A program made the translations under genes and the position numbers. From Mixophyes australis (taxonomy: Eukaryota; Chordata; Amphibia; Anura; Limnodynastidae), in the NCBI GenBank assembly GCA_036250195.1, contig JAVHZZ010000003.1, positions 62,204,789 to 62,268,788 of the forward strand: a stretch of 64,000 nt of DNA. The letters are read 5' to 3'. How positions within the stretch are numbered: position 1 is the stretch's first letter; each line of letters opens with the position of its first letter. Below are positions 29,791 to 41,440 of the stretch, piece by piece. The notes below the pieces were generated by a model. It ran no database searches. It was not told the DNA's origin and worked only from the letters and a program-made list of their open reading frames with translations.

Positions 29791-30874
29791 TTCCAGCAAG
29801 GGGGTACACTAGCAGCGAGAGTTACCCAGAACAACGCTGTTCTAGGTGCCGCTAAGGATCCTAGTGGCGGCAGCAGCAAAATCCCCTTCTACTGCGGTTA
29901 GAGCCTCACTAAGCATTTCTGCCATTGCAATCTGGCTGGACCAATATCCAATCGGTGGCACTTAACCTCATGCATAAAACTCCTATTCTAGATTCTAATC
30001 TTCTGAGCATGGCTTTATTACCTCTTTGTCTGTTTGTTAAAGTGTATTGTTTTCAGTTATTTCTGAGATTAAAGTTAATGGTCACATCTTCTTAAGGTTA
30101 GAGGGTTGCCCCATGTGGCCAGAATTGTTTCAGGTTCCCAATCACTGATTAATGCTGTCATAAAAGTGTCTACTTTATCTGTGAAGTTTAATTATTTCCA
30201 ATCTTGAGCCTTTTTTGCAGCCATGATCGGGCACTTTTAGGTACCAAGATTTGTAAGGTGGTAATAAAATCTAGATACTTAGGTAACATTGTCATTCGGA
30301 TTGAATCACACACAGATATGCTGCACGCATGCTGCTGTTGTTACATTTTTTGTTACATTGTTGCATCCTTCTGAGCCAAGTGTGACAAATGTAGCTCTGT
30401 GCTTCTAAGGAGCATAAAATGCACAGGATGTGAATTTGTATACATATCAGACAGTTTACAGCATTGCTCTTTTCAGATTAATACTAACTGGTCCAAGCTG
30501 TAAAATACATTTTTTTGTTTTTTTTTCCCTAGAAGCGTCAGGACCCAGAAAGGACATACACGGCCCCCCTCTATGTTTATCAGGTTGAGGGCACTGTATT
30601 TTGATGTCAATAAGCAATTTTTCTAGCTCGTCTCCGGTCTGACCCTTTTAATCCATCAATATATTATTAGAGATAAAATTGCCGGAGACCCCTGCTGCAC
30701 TAGCAAGATAAATGGTGCCTCTGAAGTCAGGCATTAAAGAGCAGATTAAGGCCTTGTGATGCTTCTTTCTCTGCTCTTCTGTCCAAGCTATCACACAGAG
30801 TGACAAGAAAGAAAAATAATGAACTCTGGCCGGGGAAAGACAGAAAAGGGGGGAAGGAAGAGAAAAAAATAACA

Positions 30875-30897
30875 GAGAGAGAGAGAGAGAGAGAGAT
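30875..30897. repeat. (GA)n microsatellite
   Basis: About 11 uninterrupted GA units. Confidence 0.95.
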
Positions 30898-31049
30898 TGT
30901 ATTCAGTACTTTCCCTTCAGTCTCTCTGACTCAGTGCAGGATGACATTCACTCTATGCAACAACGTAGCAGCAACTCCCGCAATATGATCATTCCTATAG
31001 GTCCATTTAACCTATATATGAGAGACAATTGCAGTATAAAAAATAAAGA

Positions 31050-31050
31050 T

Positions 31051-31097
<47 letters not shown>

Positions 31098-31131
31098 CAT
31101 TTATATATATATACATGTATATATATATGTA

Positions 31132-31169
<38 letters not shown>

Positions 31170-31176
31170 CACACAC

Positions 31177-31226
<50 letters not shown>
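31050..31226. repeat. Compound (AC/GT)(AT)n microsatellite
   Basis: About 175 bp of almost pure alternating purine-pyrimidine DNA: long AT runs with short GTGTGTG, ACACAC and GTATAC breaks. The apparent reading frames in it are repeat artefacts. Confidence 0.95.
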
Positions 31227-31228
<2 letters not shown>

Positions 31229-31628
31229 CCATATAGGTTGTGTATTACTGTATTACTGGACTGGATAATTTACCTAACTAACTGGATTGTATATATTTTA
31301 CAAAATATGTCCTTCATTTGCTCTTTCAGTCATCTGTTGCAGGTTTCCATCTTGGGAGGGATATGCTTCCTAAGTAAATAGGCCAATGGTGGCTGACAGG
31401 TTGGCACACTTGCTGTGTAGAAATTTACTGTGTTTGGATTGGTGGATGCATACAAAAGGGCAGGGCCAGTGATGTCACAGGAACCACTCTGACCTGTTTC
31501 AGATCCCATTCTGACACTGTTGGCTTATAAAATAGAGCTGCTTATAATATTCACAAATACATATAGTACATACAGGAGCTTATCAGGACCTAATAGAAGA
31601 TATTTGTGACAAAGTTGTGAGTAAACCC

Positions 31629-31903
31629 ATACTTGCCTACTTTTTATTTGGGACACTCCAGGAGATGCCGGATAGGGGGTGTGGTGGGAGTGGGCGGGGC
31701 ACAGTTAATTGTGCCATTTTGGCGCGGCCCTCATGACAAAATCAACATTTTGTCATGGGGCGGAGCAAAAAGGACACGATACACCGAGAATCGCATCATT
31801 GAGTCACCTGTCCTGCCCACACTAGGAGGGGTGTGGAAGAATCGTTTGGTCTCCTCCGGGATTGTTGGAGTCTTCAGGACTTTCAGGGAGAGTTGGCAAG
31901 TAT
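31629..31903. mobile_element. MITE with ATACTTGCC termini and 10-bp flanking repeats
   Basis: Terminal ATACTTGCC and GGCAAGTAT form a perfect 9-bp inverted repeat. It is flanked by GAGTAAACCC (31619-31628) and GAGTAAATCC (31904-31913), one mismatch in ten. Internal CATGACAAAATC and TTTTGTCATG form a smaller palindrome. The duplication length is closer to MULE-type than hAT-type elements, but the superfamily is not certain. Confidence 0.7.
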
Positions 31904-31913
31904 GAGTAAATCC

Positions 31914-33230
31914 ATTTGAAGGACACAAACAATCTGTAACATTTAGTGCAAGTTTTGCATAGTTTATCTGATAACTGAGCATACTAGCTTGCACTGAGCA
32001 ACACAGTAAGTGTAAATCCCATGTTAGGCATCTCAAATTCTGTCAGAACTTTTACACATACATTTGTAAATATGATTAGTATGTATATAATGAAAGATTT
32101 ATTTAAGACAACTTATATTTTATATTTAGTGATCCTTTAAGACATATACATTTAATATAGTGTATGTCAATATAATTCAGGATCAGTAAATGTAAAAATA
32201 CACAATAGTTTAATTTCACTAGCTCTAACTTCAATTTAGACTGAATCCTATTATTAAAATATTTTCAAAATTGAAAATTTGAAATTGAAAACTGAAAATT
32301 TTGCAAAAAACTTTATCAAAAACACAAGTGCATTTAAATGACAATGGATCATGTGCATTTAAATATGCTACAGCTTCTGTCACTGTGTGTCCACATACTC
32401 TCTTTTGTGCAGGGAACCCTATAATTTAATAACATACATCCTCTTTCCGTGAATGTAAAACAGCCATGCGTGAACATTTGTTATGCAAGCTTATATGTGT
32501 AAATTATTAATGTGAATAAACGTACATAAGAGCCCCCCTGATTTAATTTGTTTCACAGGAATCATCAGATTTAATTACTTATGTAACTGAGTAGCATGAA
32601 AATCTTGTGATATTGTCACAGGCTAAGCACTGTTATGAGTAGATTATTGTGCTCATTCACAAACATGTCCCTGCTCTTGAATGGCAACCTAGGATATTTG
32701 AAGTTACATGAGCCATAAGGAGCGAGGATGTACAATTCATGTTGAGATTTGTTGGACTGCAATTATTACTCACAAGAAATGATAATAAGTGAGTATTGAA
32801 TGAAGTTAGGCCTCAGTAATGAATGAGTCTGTACACTTTAAATGGCCATAGTGCAGGTTGCAGCGCTAGTTACCATATTGGAGACATTAGGCAATTTTTT
32901 TGCATTACAACATATTTTTTGGAGCTATTGAGAATTTTATGTGGCCAAATCTATTTTTTGTTTTGTCATAGGTATGTTTTTCAAGGACTGAACATTTTTA
33001 TGTGTATTGCATTGTGGTCTGTATGGGGCAGGTTTTTATGGTTCATTTTTTATTTGTTGGAGTAACACAGACAGCCTCCTGCAGTTCCAGGAGGGATTAA
33101 ACGCCTTCAAATAATATATTTCTTATGGTATCTAGTGAAAAAATTGCTACAGAAATCTTCTTGGAGAATGGTTGGGTACATATGTACATATACTTCAAAC
33201 TTACTAATGCTATTCATCTGTTACTTTACT
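31914..33230. other. Gene-free AT-rich stretch
   Basis: No coding similarity or repeat structure recognised apart from short AT-rich motifs. Confidence 0.5.
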
Positions 33231-33238
33231 CCTGTAAT

Positions 33239-33738
33239 CAGGGCTGCCACCAGAAAATTCCCTCATTTTCAACCCAACATTTGCCCCCATCTCTTCAGTC
33301 ACCCCCCCCCCCCACTTTCCCGTCCCATCCCCAGTTCTAGTTAACCCTTGCAGTAGTTTGCTTATCTCCCCTCCCCCTCTCTTATCATGTTGTCAGGGAT
33401 GCTTCAGGAGTCTCTCTGCCTTGTTGCAGCTCTCTGTCTGGGAGTCGGGCACCCTAGGATCCAGGACTAGAGCACATTACAGAAGCCATGGGGCCCCAAC
33501 ATCTTGGCAGAGGAGGCAGACATGCTGCCTACAAGGGGGACAGCTGCCCTCTTGTAGGACTCTTCCCACCTCTTACATCTCAGGAGCAGCTGCTGCCTAG
33601 AAATAGAGCCCGTTACCTCCCTTAATTCACTGCCCCAATAGAGGGGGCCTCTCCCAATAGAGGGCTGGTGGGGCACCACATACTGCTGTTGGGGCCTGAT
33701 ACTGCTGTATCCCCTGTACCTCCCTGATGGAGGCCCTG
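33239..33738. mobile_element. hAT-type MITE (CAGGGCTGCC termini)
   Basis: Starts CAGGGCTGCCACCAG and ends CTGATGGAGGCCCTG, an imperfect TIR. Flanks CCTGTAAT (33231-33238) and TCTGTAAT (33739-33746) match at 7 of 8 positions. The interior is C-rich and has no transposase. Same family as 54654-55056. Confidence 0.75.
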
Positions 33739-33803
33739 TCTGTAATCATCCCCTGGGTTTCAAGAGATATATACCAGAAGACCATTGATTTACCATTAGA
33801 CCA

Positions 33804-33980
33804 GGGGCTAGATTTACTAAGCTGTGGGTTTGAAAAAATGGGGATGTTGCCTATAGCAACCAATCAGATTCTAGCTGTCATTTTGTATAAAGTACTAAAT
33901 AAATGAAAGCTAGAATCTGATGGGTTGCTATAGGCAACATCCCCACTTTTTCAAACCCGCAGCTTAGTAAATCTAGCCCC
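33804..33980. mobile_element. Foldback MITE, family 1
   Basis: Long inverted repeat: GGGGCTAGATTTACTAAGCTG at the left mirrors CAGCTTAGTAAATC at the right (one mismatch at the tip). The stem continues through GTTGCCTATAGCAAC to the CCAATCAGATTCTAGCT arm. Relatives are at 52490-52668 and 63591-63768, and a half copy lies at 34965-35022. Confidence 0.85.
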
Positions 33981-34702
33981 AGGTGTCTTACAAGTTCTTC
34001 TAAGTTATCTCTGTAAAAAAAGTCAGTTAAATTGGAAGCTTCACATAGGGATCTACTTGTTAGTTCTTGAGTTAAGGGTATAGCACCACCTAGGTTTGCC
34101 CTTGTAACTGAAACACAGTGGTGGCGTTACCTCTACTGCATGGGGTGCAGCCTTAAGTGAGGCCAGAAATGAGGGGGGCCCATCAGTGCCAAGTCACCCT
34201 CCCAAGAGCAGAGTGTGGGGCCTCTTCTGAGCATGGGTTATTCCTGCATATTTTGCTATGCCCCGTTCTGCCTCTGCCTTAACATATACAGATCATAAAC
34301 AGAACTGAAAGAAGTGCTAGTTGGTAAACACTGTTTTAGAACATAGCCATATCCCCAGTCAGGTTATATCTCAGGCTTTAAAGGGAATATCAACACCAAG
34401 ACAGGGTGGAGACAGACGGCTCATGATGCGGCTTATAGAGCGTCTTTGGATTAACTATTTATAAACATTATGGCCTAAGTATCTTAATAAGGTTTATGAT
34501 CTGTACCTCTTATTTATAAGATATGTACATAATTTGCATAGATTGAATCATGTATGATATTTTATCAATTGATGTCTATTGTTTTATAATATTTTTTCAT
34601 TATGCTGCTTGATCAACAACTGAATATTGGTTGATGGTTTCTGTGTATGTTATGTCATCATTAATGGGCTGCGGTTAGATATTCATCTGTGATAGGGAAT
34701 AA

Positions 34703-35152
34703 TGGGCCTGATTCATTTAGGAAAGTTAAGCAAAAGTAAGCAAATAAGGCAAAACCATGTTACATTGGAGGGGCAGGTAAATTTAAAATGTCATGGTAGA
34801 TTTATATATGGGGTAGAGCATGTCCTAGATCAACTTTAAATGTCAGTGTACAAATAAGCTATCAAGTATTTGTGTGCTTCATGAAAAAGACAGACAGTAT
34901 TTTTCTTATGTGCAATATAATAAACTAATTTGCACCCCTTGCATTGATTTACCTTTAGACCAGGGGCTAGATTTACTAAGCTGCGGGTTTGAAAAAATGG
35001 GGATGTTGCCTATAACAACCAAAAAAAGGCAGTATTTAACTTATGTGCAAAACAGAATGCTAATTTGCACCCCTTGCATTGTAACATGGTTTTGTCCAGG
35101 AGACTGAAATAAGAAGTTTCTCAAGTTAAGATCCTTAATGAATCAGGTCCTA
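34703..35152. mobile_element. MITE with GGGCCTGATTCATT termini, carrying a nested fragment
   Basis: The left end GGGCCTGATTCATTTAGG mirrors the right end CCTTAATGAATCAGGTCC. A block TTATGTGCAA-TTTGCACCCCTTGCATTG occurs twice (near 34910 and 35050). Between them is a half copy of foldback family 1 together with about 20 bp of the same flank (GATTTACC-TTAGACCAG) seen at 33788. Confidence 0.65.
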
Positions 35153-35159
35153 GGTCTGG

Positions 35160-36285
35160 CTCTGAACCTTTGTTATGATTCATTTATATGCTTTTCCCTT
35201 AGGCTGAGTACACACTACAGAATGCCCTCCCCTGCCCCGGTGTGTTATCTATAGCGGAAAAAAATAGTCCCTATCAACATGCCAATGCATGTGTACACAC
35301 TATACACGTTTTAGAAGATTTACCTTCTGATCTCTGCTCTTCATCTGTCATAACCAACGGCTGAAAAGATGGTGACTCTGTAAACTCTGGAGATCCTGAA
35401 CGTGAGTGCATACACTCTGCAAAATTGGAACTACATTGTTCCATCTTTGAACAAGATTTTTAGTTTAGTTGAGGTGATTGGCCCGATAATTGACTGAACA
35501 CCTCATAGTGTGTGCCCAGTCTTATTTATATGTGTAGTGGAGCCACAGCTCTAAACCACAGCCTTACCATTCTTATATATGTCGTGTTAACAGCTACAAT
35601 GTATCACAATCAATACTAAAAGGTTTGTACTCAGGCTGGAAAGAGTTAATGGGCTATATGACAGAGACAGGGCCTCCATGTCTTGGCTGACAATTTCGTC
35701 TTGTGAATATATTTCGCCAGTGTGTCCCATTAGTTCATGGACAAATGACACACAGCTGTTAGTGAAGTGACATTATCTGGTGGCACAAGACAAATTCCCG
35801 ACAATATTTTACCTAGACTCATAAAGTCACTTCCTCACAAGCTCCTTGCTCGCAGTTGAGTTACAGGCTTCAGATGCAACTGAGAGGAATAATTGTCATT
35901 TTAAACACATCACAAGTGTAATATTTCCACTTCCCCTTTTTTACTTTATGAACGTTGTCTTAAAGGAGAAATGCACTCAGAATATATTATGCACTATTAT
36001 AGCTTTAAAGCTTCTTTCTTTCTTTATTTAATGTTTGTGCTGCACTAATTAAGTAGGTATGCGGTAACTGAGGTCCCTACATTTGGCCACTACAGCTGGG
36101 AATAAAGAAACATTTTAATAGGATTACTGGAATTGAAGTTCATATTAGAGGTTTTAGCACTTTCCAGAGTTCAAAGTCTGGACTGCAGAAGGGACAGTGG
36201 GTGACTACACTAAGGGCCCAATGTAGAGTTGGATGCACTATATGCTTAAGACACAAGAGTAAATTGCTTCCATTTAAAAGACAAA
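35160..36285. other. Gene-free stretch
   Basis: No gene or defined element recognised. Confidence 0.5.
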
Positions 36286-36287
36286 CT

Positions 36288-36614
36288 TCATCATCAGCAT
36301 TTATTTATATAGCGCCACTAATTCCGCAGTGCTGTACAGAGAACTCACTTACATCAGTCCCATTGGGGCTTACAGTTTAAATTCCCTAACACACACACAG
36401 ACAGAGAGACAGACTAGGGTCAATTTGATAGCAGCCAATTAACCTACCAGTATGTTTTTAGAGTGTGGGAGGAAACCGGAGCACCCGGAGGAAACCAACG
36501 CAAACACGGGGAGAACATACAAACTCCACACAGATAAGGCCATGGTCGGGAATTGAACTCATGACCCCAGTGCTGTAAGGCAGAAGTGCTAATCGCTACG
36601 CCACCGTGCTGCCC
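36288..36614 (-). mobile_element. tRNA-headed SINE copy 2 (full length)
   Basis: Same family as 21490-21838. The tRNA-like head is at the right, with GGTGGC and GAGTTCAATTCCC boxes on the minus strand. The tail CGCTATATAAATAAATGC plus short ATC repeats is at the left. Confidence 0.88.
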
Positions 36615-37035
36615 CATTTTCTATTCAGAGCCGCACGTATCCACATTGTACACAAAATTAATACATTTCAATAAGATAAGCTTAAAATGTATCCCACGTT
36701 AAAGGTAGTCTAAAAATGCTGCAACCGACCACCAAAAAAAAGCAATGCCAATTCTAATGTGACCGGCCTAGGCTGGTCCCCCGAAAATTGGCAATACCAG
36801 TTATCGGAGTCAGAGCTGTGTAGGGGTGTTTTTCATCCAACTGAATATTTTTTAGATGTGTGTTTTAATTTATATTTGTTTACATTTGGTCTCAGCGGGT
36901 CTGTGTGTGCAGAGCATGCTGGCATTTATGGCTCCGCAAATGGCAGCATGCGCTGGCAGCCATGGGTATGCTGGAAATTGTAGTACTACAAGTGCCTGCA
37001 TGCCCAAACACTTAAAGGTGGTCTGGGCACACTGG

Positions 37036-37043
37036 GATAAAAT
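37036..37043. repeat. 8-bp target duplication GATAAAAT, left copy
   Basis: Recurs at 41433-41440 and defines the limits of hAT2. Confidence 0.93.
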
Positions 37044-37359
37044 TAGGGATGTGCACCGACGACTTTTGGTGTCTCGTGTTTTGTGTTTTGGATTCAGATT
37101 TTCTCGATGTTTTGGGTTCGGATTTGTTTCGCAAAACACCTGCCGAAAGGTTTTGGTTCGGATTTAAGGTTTTGGATTCGGATTTTTTTGTGAAAAAAGT
37201 ATAAAAAGTTCAAAAATCAAGTTTTTGGGCTTATTTTCACTCCTACGCTATTATTAACCTCAATAACATTCAATAACAATCATTTCCACTAATTTACAGT
37301 GTATTCTGAACACCTCACAATATTGTTATTAGTCCAAAACGTTGCAACGAGGTATCTTT

Positions 37360-37720
37360 CTGGACTGCGTAGTGGAGTGGTCCCCACAATATAATAAGAA
37401 AACCATCAACTGGTATGAATCGCACCAAAAAATGTACCTGGACTGCGTAGAGGAGTGGTCACCACAATATAATTTAAAAACCCTGAACTTGTATGATTCG
37501 CACCAAAAAATGTTTCTGGACTGCGTAGAGGAGTGGTCACCACAATATAATAAGAAAACCATCAACTGGTATGAATCGCACCAAAAAATGTACCTGGACT
37601 GCGTAGAGGAGTGGTCACCACAATATAATTTAAAAACCCTGAACTTGTATGATTCGCAAAAATAAATGTATCTGGACTGCGTAGAGGAGTGGTCACCACA
37701 ATATAATTAATAAAAAACCC
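37360..37720 (+). repeat. 78-bp tandem array with alternating unit types
   Basis: CTGGACTGCG landmarks fall at 37360, 37438, 37516, 37594 and 37672, an exact 78-bp period. Units alternate between an AAGAAAACCATCAACTGG form and a TTTAAAAACCCTGAACTTG form, so the higher-order period is 156 bp. The period is a multiple of three, which leaves a spurious long reading frame. Confidence 0.93.
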
Positions 37721-37749
37721 TCCACGGGTCTGAATTCCCCCCCAAAAAA

Positions 37750-37925
37750 TTCTGGACTACGTAGTGGGGTGGCCCCGGTACCCAATTTGATACCGGGGCC
37801 ACAATATAATTAATACACCCTCAACTGGTCAGAATTCCACCAAACAAGTATCTGGACTACGTAGTGGGGTGGCCCCGGTACCCAATTTGATACCGGGGCC
37901 ACAATATAATAAATACACCCTCAAC
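37750..37925 (+). repeat. Two 99-bp units with a palindrome
   Basis: Diverged relatives of the 78-bp unit. Each contains GGCCCCGGTACCCAATTTG followed by ATACCGGGGCC, an 11-12-bp stem hairpin. Confidence 0.8.
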
Positions 37926-39719
37926 TGGTCAGAATTCCAGGGAACAGATGGCGGACACCGGATGGACGTCTAAAACCAACATAGCAGTTAAGGGCGCAGT
38001 TCCTCTTTTTTGTGACTGCACAAACAATTAACGTAGTAATAGAAATGACAGTTTTTGTTTTTGTTTTAAATAGAGAAAGAAAGAAGGTAGTACTAGAAAT
38101 GGCAGTTTTTTGGATTTTTTTAAATATAGAAAGAAAGAAGGTAGTAATAGAAATGGCAGTTCCTCTTTTTTGGAACTGCACAAACAGTGATGAAAATGAA
38201 GGTGGAGCTGGTGGCATGTCACGGTCCTCTTCAGAGGACAATCTCCTGACCAGCAGGTCTTTGCACCGCTGTAGACTTGTGTCCGCCGGAAACAGAGACA
38301 CAACATACGCTTTAAACCGAGGATCGAGAACGGTGGGCAGAATGTATTCCTCTGACTTTAAAAGACTGACCACCCTCGGATCCTGGCAAAACGTACGAAG
38401 GGCTTCATCCACAAGAGCTACATGCTTGGTGGAATCGCAATGGTTTACCAGCTCCTCCCTCACTTTCTCCAGCTGCTTCTGCAAAAGCCTGATCAGGGGA
38501 ATCACCTGACTCAAGCTGGCAGTGTCGGAACTAACTTCTCGTGTGGCAAGTTCAAATGGCTGCAGAACCTTGCACTACATGGAAATCATTCTCCAGTGCG
38601 CTTGACTCAGGCGCATCCCCACTCCTTTTCCCATGTCGTAGGTGGCTGTGTAGGCTTGAATGGCCTTTTGATGCTCCTCCATCCTCTGCAGCATATAGAG
38701 GGTGGAGTTCTAGCACGTCACTACCTTTAGTTAATTTAGATTGCAAGGCTTGTAAATACTTTGAAGATAAAAAAAGCAGGCTGCACAGACTGTGGAGCTA
38801 GAAAGTGAAATTAAATGGACCACGTTACTTTGGTGGCTATCTATGCCCCCCCCCCCCCGCCCTACACTTGTAGTTGAATATAAAAAAAGCAGCCTGCATA
38901 GACTGTAGAACTAGAAATTCAAATATACAAAGAAATGGACAAAGGCAGTTTGGTATCTGTCTGCATCAGATCCCCTCTACCCTAGGAGTAAAATAGAAAA
39001 CTATTCAGCCGTTATATAATCTAGAATATAAATAGAAATTGAGAAGGGCAATTTGGTATCTGTCTGCATCATAATCATCAACATCCTCCTCAGCGCCAGC
39101 TACATCAATATCCTCCTCCCGGTGTACAACATTCACACCTTCATTAGCCAAATCTGTAACTGGACTGTGGGTGATCCTTCCAGCATATGCAGAGGGTGTG
39201 CTGCAAATGCTGGACAGAGTCACCTCTTCCCGTACAGTGATGGGAAGGTCAGGCTTCACAACCACCAACACCCTTGGACTCGCCTTGGGGATTTGTGATG
39301 TCATCTGTTTAGAAGGCAGAGTTCTTTGCTGTTTTGTTGTTGTTGCTGACAGCATAACTCTCTTAAATTTTTTGTAGGGGGGGGAGGAGGAGGGCTTAGA
39401 TCCTTGAGTGAAGCTGGACCACTAGTCATGAACACGGGCCAGGGCCTATGCCGTTCCTTGCCACTACGTGTCGTAAATGGCATATTGCCAACTTTACGTT
39501 TCTCCTCAGATGATTTTAAGTTTCTCTTTTTGCTATTTTTTGAGAACTTGGGCTTTTTGGATTTTACATGCCCTGTACTAGGAGATTGGGCATCGGGCTT
39601 GCCAGACGCGTTGATGGCATTTCATCATCTATGTCATGACTAGTGGCAGCAGCTTCAGCATTAGGAGGAAGTGGGTCTTGATCTTTCCCTACTTTATACT
39701 CCAAATTTTGGTTTTCCAT
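37921..39719 (-). pseudogene. hAT2 transposase remnant
   Basis: Minus strand from an ATG at 39719. The N-terminal low-complexity and acidic region is spread over several frames (39719-39005) and parallels hAT1, including the P-F-T-x-R-S-G-K-E-R segment (P-F-Y-x-C-S-G-K-E-R in hAT1). The BED finger and catalytic core are not found. From 38746 to 38230 comes the late region with S-Q-V-I-P-L-I-R and L-D-P-R-F-K-A-Y blocks. The frame then runs into Phe/Ser/Thr-rich noise, and the C-terminal dimerisation domain is missing. The element cannot encode active transposase. Confidence 0.75.
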
Positions 39720-39794
39720 TATATGTAGCACAAGAGAGCGTACCCCTAAGCCACACACACTCGGCAAAGCCTTTAAAAATTATATGCGGCACAG

Positions 39795-40510
39795 GAGAGT
39801 ATCACTGGACTTATACTGCTGAATCAGTGAACTTTGTAATATATCAGTACCACTGGACTTATACTGCTGAATCAGTGAACTTGGTAATATATCAGTACCA
39901 CTGGACTTATACTGCTGAATCAGTGAACTTTGTAATAGCAGTACCACTGGACTTATACTGCTGAATCAGTGAACTTTGTAATATATCAGTACCACTGGAC
40001 TTATACTGCTGAATCAGTGAACTTTGTAATAGCAGTACCACTGGACTTATACTGCTGAATCAGTGAACTTTGTAATATATCAGTACCACTGGACTTATAC
40101 TGCTGAATCAGTGAACTTTGTAATATATCAGTACCACTGGACTTATACTGCTGAATCAGTGAACTTGGTAATATATCAGTACCACTGGACTTATACTGCT
40201 GAATCAGTGAACTTTGTAATAGCAGTACCACTGGACTTATACTGCTGAATCAGTGAACTTTGTAATATATCAGTACCACTGGACTTATACTGCTGAATCA
40301 GTGAACTTTGTAATAGCAGTACCACTGGACTTATACTGCTGAATCAGTGAACTTTGTAATATATCAGTACCACTGGACTTATACTGCTGAATCAGTGAAC
40401 TTTGTAATATATTAGTACCACTGGACTTATACTGCTGAATCAGTGAACTTTGTAATAGCAGTACCACTGGACTTATACTGCTGAATCAGTGAACTTGGTA
40501 ATATTGCAGT
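39795..40510 (+). repeat. 46/48-bp tandem array in hAT2
   Basis: About fifteen units of GTACCACTGGACTTATACTG plus CTGAATCAGTGAACTT. They come in two lengths, depending on whether the unit ends ATATATCA (48 bp) or ATAGCA (46 bp). Units are nearly identical. Confidence 0.93.
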
Positions 40511-40619
40511 ACCAATGGGCTTATACTGCAGGATTGGTTTTGCAAATTTTGTTGTAATTAATTTTTTTTTAAATTATTTTTTTGTATTTTTTTTATAACT
40601 TTTTTAAAAATTTTTAAAC

Positions 40620-41230
40620 ACTTGGGAATAATGGGGAAATAACTATGCCCTTAGAAGCACAGAGCACAGGACACAGCACCACTGGACTGAACAGGACACA
40701 GCACAGGACCCAGCAGCACCACTGAACTCAAAATTGACAGAGCACAGCACACAACACAACTGGACTGATACTGCTGAATGTGTGAACTTTGTAATATTGC
40801 AGTACCACTCGACTTTTACTGCTGAATGTGTGAACTTGGTAATATTGCAGTACCAATGGGCTTATACTGCAGGATTGGTTTTGCAAATTTTGTTGTAATT
40901 AAAAAAAAATGTAATTAGTTTTTTGAAATTTTTTTTATAACTTTTTTTTAATTTTTTAAACACTTGGGAATATTGGGGAAATAAGAACTATGCCCTTAGA
41001 AGCGCAGAGCACAGGACACAGGACCACTGGACTGAACAGGACACAGCACAGGACCCAGCAGCACCGCCGAACTCAAAATTGACAGAGCACAGCACACAGC
41101 ACCACTGGACTGATACTGCAGAACACAGCACAGCACAGCACAGCACAGAACTAAACAGCACAGCACAGAACTAAACAGCACAGCACGAGATCTACCAGGA
41201 CAGAGGACCACCTAACACACCCTCCCTCTA
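40620..41230 (-). repeat. CAGCAC-rich subterminal repeats of hAT2
   Basis: Two diverged copies (about 40640-40790 and 40985-41120) of an ACAGCAC-rich block with CACTTGGGAATA before it, ending in a short CAGCACAGCACAG run. The same sequence is present reversed at 14090-14620. Confidence 0.8.
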
Positions 41231-41432
41231 CCCTGATCAAGTGAAGATGGCGGCGACTAGCGGGGAATTTATAGGTTCCGAGTATCGCGAGATCCGACAG
41301 CGGGATTATGACTCAGAGCCTCGGTTTCAGGTTTTCATTTGGCGCCAATACCCGGATCTGTCTCGGATCCGACTCGAATCGGCAACGTTCGGGTGGGCTC
41401 GGATTCAGGAAATCCGAGTGCGCTCATCTCTA

Positions 41433-41440
41433 GATAAAAT
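41433..41440. repeat. 8-bp target duplication GATAAAAT, right copy
   Basis: Exact match to 37036-37043. Confidence 0.93.

Larger units (their letters stand above)
37044..41432 (-). mobile_element. hAT transposon 2 (defective)
   Basis: Termini are TAGGGATGTGCACC on the left and TAGAGATGAGCGC read inwards from the right, flanked by perfect GATAAAAT. On the minus strand the order is: right terminus with CCGAG-rich region, CAGCAC-rich repeats, the 46/48-bp array, an N-terminal transposase remnant, a gap, a mid-to-late transposase remnant, the palindromic 99-bp pair, the 78-bp array and the left terminus with GTTTTGG-type repeats. It is 4,389 bp. It shares its right end with the nested piece at 13836-14680 and its coding family with hAT1. 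Confidence 0.88.

Noticed and set aside
31050..31381. Tyrosine/isoleucine-rich frames
   Set aside because: Translation of an (AT)/(GT) microsatellite.
37329..37665. Repeat proteins in both strands over the 78-bp array
   Set aside because: 78 bp is divisible by three, so any stop-free frame stays open. No independent coding evidence.
39671..40467. Repetitive frames with a Y-H-W-T-Y-T-A-E-S pattern
   Set aside because: They are an artefact of the 46/48-bp array, the 48-bp unit being a multiple of three. The mixed unit lengths break the frame, and this is subterminal transposon DNA.
39780..40510. CRISPR-like array
   Set aside because: Units are contiguous without unique spacers and lie inside a hAT transposon in a eukaryotic genome.
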